Of a stretch of 64,000 nucleotides of DNA, positions 42,355 to 50,817 are shown piece after piece; position 1 is the first letter of the stretch, and every line of letters starts with the position of its first letter. Source of the stretch: an uncultured Rhodospirillales bacterium (GTDB lineage: Bacteria > Pseudomonadota > Alphaproteobacteria > RF32 > CAG-239); assembly GCA_902761715.1 (NCBI GenBank), contig CACWLK010000006.1:1-64000 (forward strand), read 5' to 3'. The position numbers and the translations under genes are program-made. The notes beneath the pieces are model-generated. The model saw only the letters and a list, made by a program, of their open reading frames with translations, was not told where the DNA came from and made no database searches.

Positions 42355-42483
42355 AAAAAACGCAGAGAACAGCCCAGATAGAGTTAAAATAATAAAGGGA
42401 AAAATTCTAGTGTACAAATAAGTACATGAATTTTTCCCTTTTCGCAATTTTGGCTCTAGATGAGCTTGTTATATGCGTTTTTT
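42355..42483. repeat. Palindromic repeat unit 4 (129 bp), overlapping the ppdK stop
   Basis: Ends are inverted AAAAAACGCA / TGCGTTTTTT. The inner stem AAAGGGAAAAATTC/GAATTTTTCCCTTT has the apex GTGTAC-N6-GTACAT. Compared with the ftsH unit, both ends changed together (AGTGCG/CGCACT to AACGCA/TGCGTT), preserving pairing. The last bases fall inside the ppdK stop codon. Confidence 0.75.
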
Positions 42484-45175
42484 AGCAGGCTTTTTTGCAG
42501 CAGCAACTATCACTATCTTCCTGCTTGTCATTTTTATGACGAACCGCAGCCTGAGCAGCAGCAAGGCGTGCTACAGGTACACGGAACGGTGAACATGAAA
42601 CATAGTTCATACCGCAAGTTTGGAAGAAGTCGATAGATGCAGGATCACCACCGTGCTCACCGCAAACACCGAGCCAAATCTTCGGATTCGATGAACGAGC
42701 CTTGTGGCAAGCCATCTTAACCAACATACCGACACCTTCAACATCGATTGATGCAAACGGATCGGCAACATAAACACCGCGAGCACGATATTCATCCAAG
42801 ATAGCGCCTGTATCATCACGGCTCATACCGAGAGTTGTTTGTGTCAAGTCATTGGTACCAAAACCAAAGAATTCGGCAGATTGAGCCAACTCATCAGCTT
42901 TCAGAGCAGCACGCGGCAATTCAATCATTGAACCTACTTCGTACTTAACCTTTTTGCCTTTTTCAGCAAAAACTTTCTCGGCTGTTGTATCGATAATGTT
43001 TTTAACGATATCGAGTTCTTTCTTAGAACCTGTCAACGGAACTTCGATTTCCGGTACTACTTTAATACCGGCATCGGCACATTCGATTGCAGCTTCCAAA
43101 ATAGCACGAGTCTGCATTTCGCAAATTTCCGGATAAGTAATCGGCAAACGGCAACCACGGTGACCGAGCATCGGGTTAGCTTCGTGCAATGAGTCGGCAC
43201 GTGTCTTAACCTGTTGCAAAGTCATACCCATTTTGTCAGCCAATTCCTGCATTTCTGCATCTGTGTGAGGCAAAAATTCATGAAGCGGAGGATCGAGCAA
43301 ACGAATAACAACCGGCATACCTTCCATGATTTTGAACAAATCTTTGAAGTCTTGTTTTTGATAAGGCAACAAACGAGCCAAAGCGGCACGGCGACCTTCT
43401 TCATTGTCAGACAAAATCATAGCACGCATATCAGGAATTCTTTCAGCGTCAAAGAACATGTGTTCGGTACGAGCCAAACCGATTCCTTGTGCGCCGAAGT
43501 CACGAGCCTGTTGTGCATCTTTCGGAGTTTCAGCGTTGGCACGAACTTCCATTGTACGGAGTTCATCAACCCAACCCATCAATTTACCGAAGTTACCGCT
43601 GTTGGTATCAGCTTTAACTGTCGGAACCTGACCTTCAATAATCTGACCTTTTGCACCATCCAAAGATACCCAGTCGCCTTCTTTAATAACAACGCCTGAC
43701 TTTGTAGACATAGTCTTATCTTTGTAGCTGATAACAATGTCATGAGAACCTGAAACGCAAGGAGTTCCCATACCGCGAGCAACAACGGCTGCGTGAGAAG
43801 TCATACCGCCACGAGCAGTAATTACACCTTGAGAAGCATGCATACCGCCGATATCTTCAGGAGAAGTCTCGTTACGGATAAGGATAACTTTTTCACCTTT
43901 TGCAGCCCAAGCTTCAGCGTCTTCTGCACAGAACACTGCACGACCTACGGCAGCACCAGGAGATGCCGGAAGACCTGTAGCAATAACATTTTTCTTAGCT
44001 TTTGGGTCAAGCATCGGGTGCAACAACTGATCCAATTGGTCAGCACCGACACGCATGATAGCTTCTTCTTTATTGAGCAAACCTTCTTCAACCATTTCTA
44101 CGGCCATACGAACAGCGGCTTGTGCTGTACGTTTACCATTACGGCATTGCAACATCCAAAGTTTACCGTGTTCAATGGTGAATTCCATATCCTGCATATC
44201 TTTGTAGTGAGCTTCGAGGTTGTTACGAACATCAACCAACTCTTTATAAAGGTGCGGCCATTTTTCTTCCAAAGAAGTTCCATCGCCTTTTGAGCCCATC
44301 GGTTGCGGAGTACGAATACCGGCCACAACGTCTTCACCTTGTGCATTAACCAAATATTCGCCGTAATATACGTTTTCACCGGTTGCCGGGTCACGTGAGA
44401 AGCAAACACCTGTAGCACAATCATCACCGGCGTTACCGAATACCATGGTCTGAACGTTAACTGCAGTACCCCAGTCGCCAGGAATGTTGTTCAATTTACG
44501 ATAAGTGATAGCACGGTCTACCATCCAAGAACCGAATACGGCACCGATACCTGCCCACAATTGATCCCATGGATCTTGCGGAACAACTTTACCGATTTTC
44601 TGACCGATCTCTTTATATTGAGCAACCAATGCTTTCAAGTCATCAGCGGTCAAATCTGTATCAGATTTATAACCTTTTGACTTTTTCATATTTTCCAAAG
44701 CTTCTTCATACAATTCCAGGTCAGCACCCAAAACCACGTCAGAAAACATTTGGAGAAAACGACGATATGAGTCATACGCAAAACGCTCTGAACCAGAAGC
44801 CTTAGCCAAAGCTTTAACAGTTTCATCATTCAAACCGAGGTTCAAAACCGTATCCATCATACCCGGCATAGAAACTCTTGCACCTGAACGAACTGAGAAG
44901 AGCAAAGGATTGTTAGCGTCAGCAAATTTTTTGCCCATAATTTTCTCAACTCCGGCAACAGCCTCTTTTACCTGTTCTTTCAAATCAGCCGGATAGGTAT
45001 GATTGTTGTTGTAATAATATGTACAAACTTCAGTAGTAACCGTAAATCCCGGAGGAACAGGCAAACCAACCTTGTTCATTTCTGCAAGGTTAGCACCCTT
45101 ACCGCCAAGGAGATTACGCATGGTGGCATCACCTTCGGCTTTGCCGTTTCCAAATGTATATACCCATTTACTCAT
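42482..45175 (-). CDS. ppdK: Pyruvate, phosphate dikinase
   Basis: 897 aa. N-terminal ATP-grasp domain (LLGGKGANLAEM, VRSGARVSMPGMMDT), the central phosphohistidine domain with TARGGMTSHAAVVARG, and the C-terminal PEP/pyruvate barrel ending near GVCGEHGGDP. Interconverts pyruvate, ATP and Pi with PEP, AMP and PPi. Common in alphaproteobacteria. Odd: it ends with DSCCCKKAC, a four-cysteine tail I do not associate with the family. A palindromic repeat follows immediately. Confidence 0.97.
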   Translation of the reverse strand: MSKWVYTFGNGKAEGDATMRNLLGGKGANLAEMNKVGLPVPPGFTVTTEVCTYYYNNNHTYPADLKEQVKEAVAGVEKIMGKKFADANNPLLFSVRSGARVSMPGMMDTVLNLGLNDETVKALAKASGSERFAYDSYRRFLQMFSDVVLGADLELYEEALENMKKSKGYKSDTDLTADDLKALVAQYKEIGQKIGKVVPQDPWDQLWAGIGAVFGSWMVDRAITYRKLNNIPGDWGTAVNVQTMVFGNAGDDCATGVCFSRDPATGENVYYGEYLVNAQGEDVVAGIRTPQPMGSKGDGTSLEEKWPHLYKELVDVRNNLEAHYKDMQDMEFTIEHGKLWMLQCRNGKRTAQAAVRMAVEMVEEGLLNKEEAIMRVGADQLDQLLHPMLDPKAKKNVIATGLPASPGAAVGRAVFCAEDAEAWAAKGEKVILIRNETSPEDIGGMHASQGVITARGGMTSHAAVVARGMGTPCVSGSHDIVISYKDKTMSTKSGVVIKEGDWVSLDGAKGQIIEGQVPTVKADTNSGNFGKLMGWVDELRTMEVRANAETPKDAQQARDFGAQGIGLARTEHMFFDAERIPDMRAMILSDNEEGRRAALARLLPYQKQDFKDLFKIMEGMPVVIRLLDPPLHEFLPHTDAEMQELADKMGMTLQQVKTRADSLHEANPMLGHRGCRLPITYPEICEMQTRAILEAAIECADAGIKVVPEIEVPLTGSKKELDIVKNIIDTTAEKVFAEKGKKVKYEVGSMIELPRAALKADELAQSAEFFGFGTNDLTQTTLGMSRDDTGAILDEYRARGVYVADPFASIDVEGVGMLVKMACHKARSSNPKIWLGVCGEHGGDPASIDFFQTCGMNYVSCSPFRVPVARLAAAQAAVRHKNDKQEDSDSCCCKKAC

Positions 45176-45343
45176 GGTTTATCTGTGCTCCTATTAGCAT
45201 TAGGTTAAAAAACAAAAATCATAAAAACTACGATTTTTCACTTAAAATTCGGGCATAATTTATAACAGTTACATTGATTCTTCAAGAAAAAAATATATTA
45301 CTTTCACAATCAATTACTTTGGCGCACCTCTTTGATGATTCGT

Positions 45344-45372
45344 TTGACATATTTCAATATTTTTTCTAACCT
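45344..45372 (+). promoter_or_regulatory. Promoter of pheA
   Basis: TTGACA (45344-45349) and TAACCT (45367-45372), 17 bp apart, about 20 nt before the ATG. The 215-bp gap also carries the minus-strand ppdK leader, where TTGAAG with TATAAA or TAAATT is a weak promoter candidate. Confidence 0.6.
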
Positions 45373-45390
45373 TTACCGCGGAGAACAAAT

Positions 45391-46218
45391 ATGAAAGTAA
45401 CTTATCAAGGGGTTGCCGGCGCCTATTCGCATATTGCGGCAAAAAGCATCTTTCCCAATGCCCAATACATATCCTGTGAAACATTTGAACAGGCCATGCA
45501 ACAGGTTCAAAATCACTCTGCCGACTATACTGTCATTCCGGTTGAAAATTCAACGGCCGGACGAGTCGCTGATGTACACTTTCTTTTGCCCGATACAAAT
45601 CTTTTCATAATCGGAGAATATTTTCTGCGAGTAGAACACCAATTACTCGGCTTACCTGACAGCTCACTTGAAGAAATTAAATCAGCCTCATCACACCCTC
45701 AGGCGCTGAGTCAATGCTCAACTTTTCTTAAACAGCACAATCTTACCCCGATTGCCCGCATTGATACCGCAAAATCGTGTCAGGACATTATTGCCCTTCA
45801 AGACAAAAGCAAAGCTGCCATCGCCTCTTCACTGGCCGCAGATATTTATGGTCTGAAAATTTTAGCCTCAAATATTGAAAACACCAAAAATAACACCACA
45901 CGTTTTCTGATTATGGGATCATCTTCAGCAATGCCGCAAGATGACAATTCATTGTTTATTACATCATGCATATTTAACGTAAAATCGATTCCTGCCGCTT
46001 TGTACAAAGCATTGGGCGGATTTGCCACTAATGGCATAAACCTGATAAAACTTGAAAGCTATCTGCTCAACGGACAATTTACTTCAGCTCGTTTTTACGT
46101 CGAGTTTGAATCACACCCGCAACGTCAGGCCTTCAAAAACGCTATGGAAGAGCTGAATTTTTTTGCCCAAGATATTCACATCCTCGGCACCTATAAGGCA
46201 ATGAGACAACGTTACTAA
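45391..46218 (+). CDS. pheA: Prephenate dehydratase with ACT domain
   Basis: 275 aa, single-function form. Catalytic domain with YQGVAGAYSHIAA, VIPVENSTAGRV and NTTRFLIMG, then a C-terminal ACT domain (about 195-270). The phenylalanine-binding ESRP of enterobacterial enzymes reads ESYL here. Converts prephenate to phenylpyruvate. GGAG lies 7 nt upstream of the ATG. Convergent with the ATP synthase genes. Confidence 0.93.
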   Translation: MKVTYQGVAGAYSHIAAKSIFPNAQYISCETFEQAMQQVQNHSADYTVIPVENSTAGRVADVHFLLPDTNLFIIGEYFLRVEHQLLGLPDSSLEEIKSASSHPQALSQCSTFLKQHNLTPIARIDTAKSCQDIIALQDKSKAAIASSLAADIYGLKILASNIENTKNNTTRFLIMGSSSAMPQDDNSLFITSCIFNVKSIPAALYKALGGFATNGINLIKLESYLLNGQFTSARFYVEFESHPQRQAFKNAMEELNFFAQDIHILGTYKAMRQRY

Positions 46219-46227
46219 AAACTGTTC

Positions 46228-46845
46228 TTACTTCAGTTCTGATATTGCTTGTATTGATTTATCAATCAAACTTTTTTTGCTTTTTGTACTCAATCCCGAG
46301 CTGATTGCGCTTTGCAAAACTACTGTCGCACGCTCGACAATAACCTTTGACGATTCTGCCACCATTTTTTCTTCATTTGATTTAATGATTGCCTCAATCT
46401 GCTTTTTTTGGGCAGCAAGTTCCTCATCAATTTTTTTCAGTTCGGCAGTTTTAAAGGCCTCCGTATCATTTTTGGCTTTGCGCACGATTCGCATTGTTTT
46501 TGATTTTAAGCCTTCAACCTTTTGCTCATATTCGGCCAAAATCTCACGAGCCTCATCACGGAGTTGCTCCGCATCCTTTATTTGTGCCACAACGCTGTCA
46601 ATTTTTCCTTGCAACAATTTTGCAAAAACTTTTCGCAGCGGGACATATAAAACCACTACCACGGTTACAAAAGCCATGCCTACCCAAAACTCCGGAGACT
46701 GGTAGAAAGGTTCATGCCCCCCGTTGGCAATACCCTCTGTCGTGGTCTTAATAATATTACCTACATCGCTTACCGCATCGATTACCGCTTCTTGCGTTGC
46801 TTCAATCAGCTCTTTTCCGGCGCTGTTTTCCAGTATCTCACTCAT
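46228..46845 (-). CDS. atpF: ATP synthase F0 subunit b
   Basis: 205 aa, taking the second of two adjacent ATG codons (46845) with AGGAG 7 nt upstream. One membrane helix (about 45-65), then a long coiled coil rich in Lys, Glu and Ala, the peripheral stalk. Overlaps the b' gene by 8 nt, so translation is coupled. No F1 genes follow, as usual in alphaproteobacteria. Confidence 0.92.
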   Translation of the reverse strand: MSEILENSAGKELIEATQEAVIDAVSDVGNIIKTTTEGIANGGHEPFYQSPEFWVGMAFVTVVVVLYVPLRKVFAKLLQGKIDSVVAQIKDAEQLRDEAREILAEYEQKVEGLKSKTMRIVRKAKNDTEAFKTAELKKIDEELAAQKKQIEAIIKSNEEKMVAESSKVIVERATVVLQSAISSGLSTKSKKSLIDKSIQAISELK

Positions 46846-47326
46846 CATGATTCTCCTGTTCCAGCACCTTTTCGATATCATCACGATTGATATCGGCAAG
46901 CTCAAGTTTATTTACAACGACCTCAGACAAATCTGCCACCATGGCGTTGACTTTTGCTTTTACCATTTGCTCAACTCGGTTCAGATTTTTGTTGCTTTCG
47001 GCAAGCTGTTTTTTTAAACGCTCATTCATATCCGAATGCAACTCTTCGGACTGACGTTTTATTTCATCATGTACAGCCTGCCACGTGTCTTCCGCCTGTT
47101 TTTCGGCTTTACTCACCGCCGAATTATAACGATTAATCAAATCTTCGGCCGTTGTTCTAAACTCCTCGGCAGCCGCAACACAATCATCAATTTTTCTTTG
47201 ACGACGTTTCAAAATATCACTGATTTTAGGCACAATAAAATGTCCCACAATCAGCCACATCATCATAAAGCTGATCACAAGCCAAAAAAACTGTGATACA
47301 AAAGTTGCACTGTTTAGTTGCGGCAT
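46838..47326 (-). CDS. atpF2: ATP synthase F0 subunit b'
   Basis: 162 aa. Starts MPQLNSATFVSQFFWLVISF with one N-terminal membrane helix, then a charged coiled coil. The b' paralogue pairs with b in the heterodimeric peripheral stalk typical of alphaproteobacteria and phototrophs. Also named atpG or atpX in some annotations. Confidence 0.92.
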   Translation of the reverse strand: MPQLNSATFVSQFFWLVISFMMMWLIVGHFIVPKISDILKRRQRKIDDCVAAAEEFRTTAEDLINRYNSAVSKAEKQAEDTWQAVHDEIKRQSEELHSDMNERLKKQLAESNKNLNRVEQMVKAKVNAMVADLSEVVVNKLELADINRDDIEKVLEQENHDE

Positions 47327-47342
47327 TTTACGGTCCTATATA

Positions 47343-47570
47343 TTAGTTGCTTCCGCCTGTAAGCATAACCAGAGCAATAACCAACGCGTACAAAGCAATA
47401 GCTTCAACTGCCGCAAAACCTGCCCAACCGTAGATATCGACATCTTTTTTAACCTGCGGATTACGTCCGACGGTAGTAATAATTGTTGTCCAAACTTTGG
47501 TAACACCCCAAGCGGCAACTGTCATTGTAATAGCGCAGATTGCAGCGCCGATATAAGCCATAGGTTCCAT
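47343..47570 (-). CDS. atpE: ATP synthase F0 subunit c
   Basis: 75 aa, two-helix hairpin. The polar loop is GRNPQVKK. The ion-binding carboxylate is the Glu of AAVEAIALYALVIA, followed by Ala rather than Ser/Thr, which favours proton over sodium coupling. Forms the rotor ring. 16 nt before the b' start. Confidence 0.95.
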   Translation of the reverse strand: MEPMAYIGAAICAITMTVAAWGVTKVWTTIITTVGRNPQVKKDVDIYGWAGFAAVEAIALYALVIALVMLTGGSN

Positions 47571-47595
47571 TTTTTATCCTTTCAAAACAATTAAA

Positions 47596-48318
47596 TTAGT
47601 GACTGTGTATTGCATCGCTCAAATAAATACAGCTCAACACCGTATATATAAAAGCTTGCAACAACGCAATAAACAACTCAAATACAATAATAACGGCATC
47701 AAAGAGCAGCGGCACCACACCGGCAACTCCCAGAGCCACAATAAATCCGGCAATTATCTTTAACATAATATGCCCGACTGTCATGTTTGCCACCAGACGA
47801 ATGGTCAGGCTGAAAGGTTTTGATAATAGCGAAATAGTCTCAATCGGCATCACCAACGGAGCTAACGCCCAAGGAATACCTTTTGGCATAATGGTTCGAA
47901 TATATCCCCATTTTTTCTTTTTTATACCGATTACAACATTAAACAACAATGCCAACAGCGACAATGTTCCGACTGCCGCCACATGCGATGTAAAAGTAAA
48001 AGCATATGGGAAAAGCCCTAAAACATTACCGAAAGCCACAAATAAAAACAAAGAGAAAATAAAACTGAAATATTTCAGCCCTTCGGCACCGACATTATTT
48101 TTTACCAATCCGTGTACAAACCCGTAAACCATTTCCGCAAAGGCTTGACCTTTCTCGGGTACAATGGTTCTTTTTCTCAGACACAACGTAAACAATGCCA
48201 AACAGGCTGCAACTGCCAGCAACATAAACAACGACGAATTCGTAAATGAAATATCATAATTTCCGATATGTATAGGAATAATCGTCTTGATATTAAATTG
48301 TTCCATTGGATTTGACAA
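47596..48318 (-). CDS. atpB: ATP synthase F0 subunit a
   Basis: 240 aa. The TTG at 48318 has AAGGAG 7 nt upstream and gives the family-like start SNPMEQFNIKTIIPI; the ATG four codons later is too far from the SD. The essential Arg is in FSLTIRLVANMTVGH. Forms the proton half-channels with the c-ring. Confidence 0.94.
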   Translation of the reverse strand: MSNPMEQFNIKTIIPIHIGNYDISFTNSSLFMLLAVAACLALFTLCLRKRTIVPEKGQAFAEMVYGFVHGLVKNNVGAEGLKYFSFIFSLFLFVAFGNVLGLFPYAFTFTSHVAAVGTLSLLALLFNVVIGIKKKKWGYIRTIMPKGIPWALAPLVMPIETISLLSKPFSLTIRLVANMTVGHIMLKIIAGFIVALGVAGVVPLLFDAVIIVFELFIALLQAFIYTVLSCIYLSDAIHSH

Positions 48319-48333
48319 TAATATACTCCTTTG

Positions 48334-48636
48334 TCACTTTCCTTTTTTTTCTTCATTCTTCACGGTGCGATAAACATTCAAAAAACCCGCAGCTCCGCCA
48401 AAGAGCAAAAAGACAGCCAACATAATCGGACGCACTCCCAAAATCATATCCAATACATATCCGACCCCGGCTCCGACCAAAACTCCCGCCAACAAATCGG
48501 CAGCAATCTGAACGCCCACACCGGCCGCCGAAACATATTCCGACGTTGATAGGCTCTTGTTGTTTTCAACTCCGCGCATTCTGCATATTTTTGCTTCCAG
48601 CGCTTGCAGGTTTTCAGGAATATTTTCGCTGTTCAA
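48334..48636 (-). CDS. atpI: ATP synthase protein I
   Basis: 100 aa. Two membrane helices (about 41-62 and 70-90) with GVGVQIAADLLAGVLVGAGV and a basic tail EEKKGK. AtpI/AtpZ-family assembly factor for the c-ring. First gene of the F0 operon, 15 nt before atpB. Confidence 0.88.
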   Translation of the reverse strand: MNSENIPENLQALEAKICRMRGVENNKSLSTSEYVSAAGVGVQIAADLLAGVLVGAGVGYVLDMILGVRPIMLAVFLLFGGAAGFLNVYRTVKNEEKKGK

Positions 48637-48667
48637 GACTTTATACTCCCTAAAAGTTACTGACTTA

Positions 48668-49381
48668 TTAATCTAGAAGTTTTTTATTTAAAACCTCTCT
48701 GAATTCTGAGTAACTTGGCACGCCGGTAATTAATTCATCCCCGCCGGATGAACGTACCAAAAACGACGGTGTAGCCTTTATATTCAACCTCTCCATAGCC
48801 TGCTGGCGCACATACATAATCTCTGCCGCCATCTTATCATCTTTCATACATTTTTGCGCTGTCTCCGAATCAAGCCCAAAGCCGCCGGCATATCCGGCCA
48901 ACAACTTTTCGGTTTTGAATGACAGCCCCCAAGTCAGCTGTTTTTTAAACAACAGCCCCAAAAAATCAAAATATTTATCCTGAGCCATACAATGAGCCAA
49001 CATTGCCGCCTGCATAGATTTCTTGTCAATCGGAAAATCAGCAAACACCAGCTTAACTTTTCCCGATTCGATATAATCCTGCTTTAGCTTTGGCAATATT
49101 CCTAAATGAAAATCGGCGCAATGTGTACACCCCAAAGACGAAAACTCATAAATCGTAACCGGCGCATTTGGTTTGCCCAAAACATACTGAGCATTAATCT
49201 TAAATGATCTTGTATCAATGTTTTGCAATGACGATTCTGCTGCTTGTGCCGACCGTAACAACTCTATTTTTCCGTCATTTAGCACAAACCCCTTTTGTGT
49301 CAGATAGAAACTATCCGCCAAAAAGAACATTACCAACACCGTCAATACATGACTAACCAATTTTATACTTTTTTCAAACAT
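48668..49381 (-). CDS. DsbA-family thioredoxin-like protein
   Basis: 237 aa. An N-terminal helix (about 9-28) anchors or exports it. Active site CTHC at Cys85/Cys88 in the segment EFSSLGCTHCADFH, cis-proline loop ATPSFL. Related to the 22992 gene but with a different CxxC. Periplasmic disulfide chemistry is inferred. It lies 5 nt before the stop of the DciA-like gene in the same direction. Confidence 0.9.
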   Translation of the reverse strand: MFEKSIKLVSHVLTVLVMFFLADSFYLTQKGFVLNDGKIELLRSAQAAESSLQNIDTRSFKINAQYVLGKPNAPVTIYEFSSLGCTHCADFHLGILPKLKQDYIESGKVKLVFADFPIDKKSMQAAMLAHCMAQDKYFDFLGLLFKKQLTWGLSFKTEKLLAGYAGGFGLDSETAQKCMKDDKMAAEIMYVRQQAMERLNIKATPSFLVRSSGGDELITGVPSYSEFREVLNKKLLD

Positions 49382-49386
49382 ACCCT

Positions 49387-49908
49387 TTACTCACGATTCT
49401 GATTAAACACTGCCTCGCCCAGCATCTGAAGTTTTTCTTTCAGCTCGGCATTAGCAATATCGCCTGTTACCTCTTTAATATAAATTTCTTCTTCTTTGCT
49501 TACAAGTTTTTTTTGCGGCTGCGGTTGATTACTTCTGCTCATAATTTTTTTAACAAATTCCGCATCTTGCACAATTCTTAGGTTTGCCACCGCATTATAG
49601 CCGAAAAAGGTATTAACTTTATCAATAACAAATTTTTCTCGGTGTCTTAGCTCCAAGGCAAAAGCCCCGCCCGGCACTTTCAGCCACAACGTTCCCTGGC
49701 TACGCTCCCCGCGAGAAAACTCCAATTTTTCGGGAAAAGTATATTGCGCCATGTCCTCACCGACAATCTGTTCCCACATTGTAACAATATCGGCGCTGAC
49801 CATTCCTTTTTTATGCATGATTTTTCTTAGCAACGGCAACGCCGCCACCGCCAGCGAACTCAGTCCGCCGCTTGTTCTTTCTTCGTATGTCTGCATATCA
49901 TCATTCAT
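49387..49908 (-). CDS. DUF721 family protein (DciA-like)
   Basis: 173 aa. DUF721 core LAVAALPLLRKIMHKKGMVS, MWEQIVGEDMAQYT, LWLKVPGGAFALEL. DciA is the ancestral bacterial loader of the replicative helicase. The C-terminal 60 residues are charged. Pairing with a DsbA-like gene is common in alphaproteobacteria. Confidence 0.85.
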   Translation of the reverse strand: MNDDMQTYEERTSGGLSSLAVAALPLLRKIMHKKGMVSADIVTMWEQIVGEDMAQYTFPEKLEFSRGERSQGTLWLKVPGGAFALELRHREKFVIDKVNTFFGYNAVANLRIVQDAEFVKKIMSRSNQPQPQKKLVSKEEEIYIKEVTGDIANAELKEKLQMLGEAVFNQNRE

Positions 49909-50057
49909 ACATATATAAATACCACAATATTAACTTTTTTTTCAATATTTTTGTTTAATCTAAAGAAAATTGATAAAAAAACTTGATTTTATACAAAAAT
50001 TATTGTATTTTCGAAATTGCTACAAAATTTTGTCCAACTCATTTAGGGGAATTCTAT

Positions 50058-50687
50058 ATGTTAAATAAAATGATGATCGGTATATCCGCCGTAGTATTAG
50101 GCTTAGCAGTAGCCGGATCAGCTCGTGCAGAGTGCGACGGAATCTATCTTGCCGTTCGTGGTGGTGGCTCTAGTCCGACCATCGACGACACACATAAAGG
50201 CGAAAACCGCTTTGATATTGGGGGCACAGACATTATGGTCAGCGGTGCTTTAGGTTATCGTTATGAATACTTCCGTGCTGAAATCGAGTACATTTGGCGC
50301 GACACCAATGAAGATGAAAAAACTATCATAACTCCGATTGAAGGCCGCGAAGATATTGTTAGTAAAAGTAGAGGCGAGTTTGATTACACCTCTTACATGT
50401 TCAACGTATATTGGGACTTGGCTCCTTACTCTTGGTTCACTCCTTACTTGAACGCCGGTATCGGTTGGTCTGAACTCGAATACACATTCACATATAACAA
50501 CTCTGACGGCGGATCTGACAGCTACAAAAAAGATCGCTTTACTTGGTCGGTCGGTGCAGGTCTCTCTGCCAAGATGACCAACCGCTTGAATCTTGATGTC
50601 GGTTACCGTTACTTCGACTTTGGTAAACTCGGCGACGGACAAATCCATGACCACGAAATTTATGGTGGTCTGCGCTACGTATTCTAG
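50058..50687 (+). CDS. Outer-membrane beta-barrel protein (OmpW/OmpA-barrel-like)
   Basis: 209 aa from the ATG at 50058, with AGGGG 8 nt upstream. Signal peptide ending ARA, then alternating amphipathic strands (YLAVRGGG, DIMVSGALGYRYEYFRAEI, FTWSVGAGLSAKM, LDVGYRYFDFG) and a terminal aromatic (GGLRYVF), so probably an eight-stranded barrel. Opacity-type porin-like proteins of this size are abundant in alphaproteobacteria. Function not assigned. Confidence 0.85.
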   Translation: MLNKMMIGISAVVLGLAVAGSARAECDGIYLAVRGGGSSPTIDDTHKGENRFDIGGTDIMVSGALGYRYEYFRAEIEYIWRDTNEDEKTIITPIEGREDIVSKSRGEFDYTSYMFNVYWDLAPYSWFTPYLNAGIGWSELEYTFTYNNSDGGSDSYKKDRFTWSVGAGLSAKMTNRLNLDVGYRYFDFGKLGDGQIHDHEIYGGLRYVF

Positions 50688-50704
50688 TCATAAGTTGCTT
50701 TTCG

Positions 50705-50732
50705 AAAAACCTCCTTTTTCAAGGAGGTTTTT
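50705..50732 (+). terminator. Terminator after the 50058 OMP gene
   Basis: AAAAACCTCCTT pairs with AAGGAGGTTTTT around TTTC, 12 perfect base pairs, with two more T following. Confidence 0.93.
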
Positions 50733-50817
50733 TTATGCCCAACTTCAGCAAAAACTCTTGACTCTTCCACGCTTTAATGGAGTAAATTATATACAATTTA
50801 TAAAATATGGGAATGCC

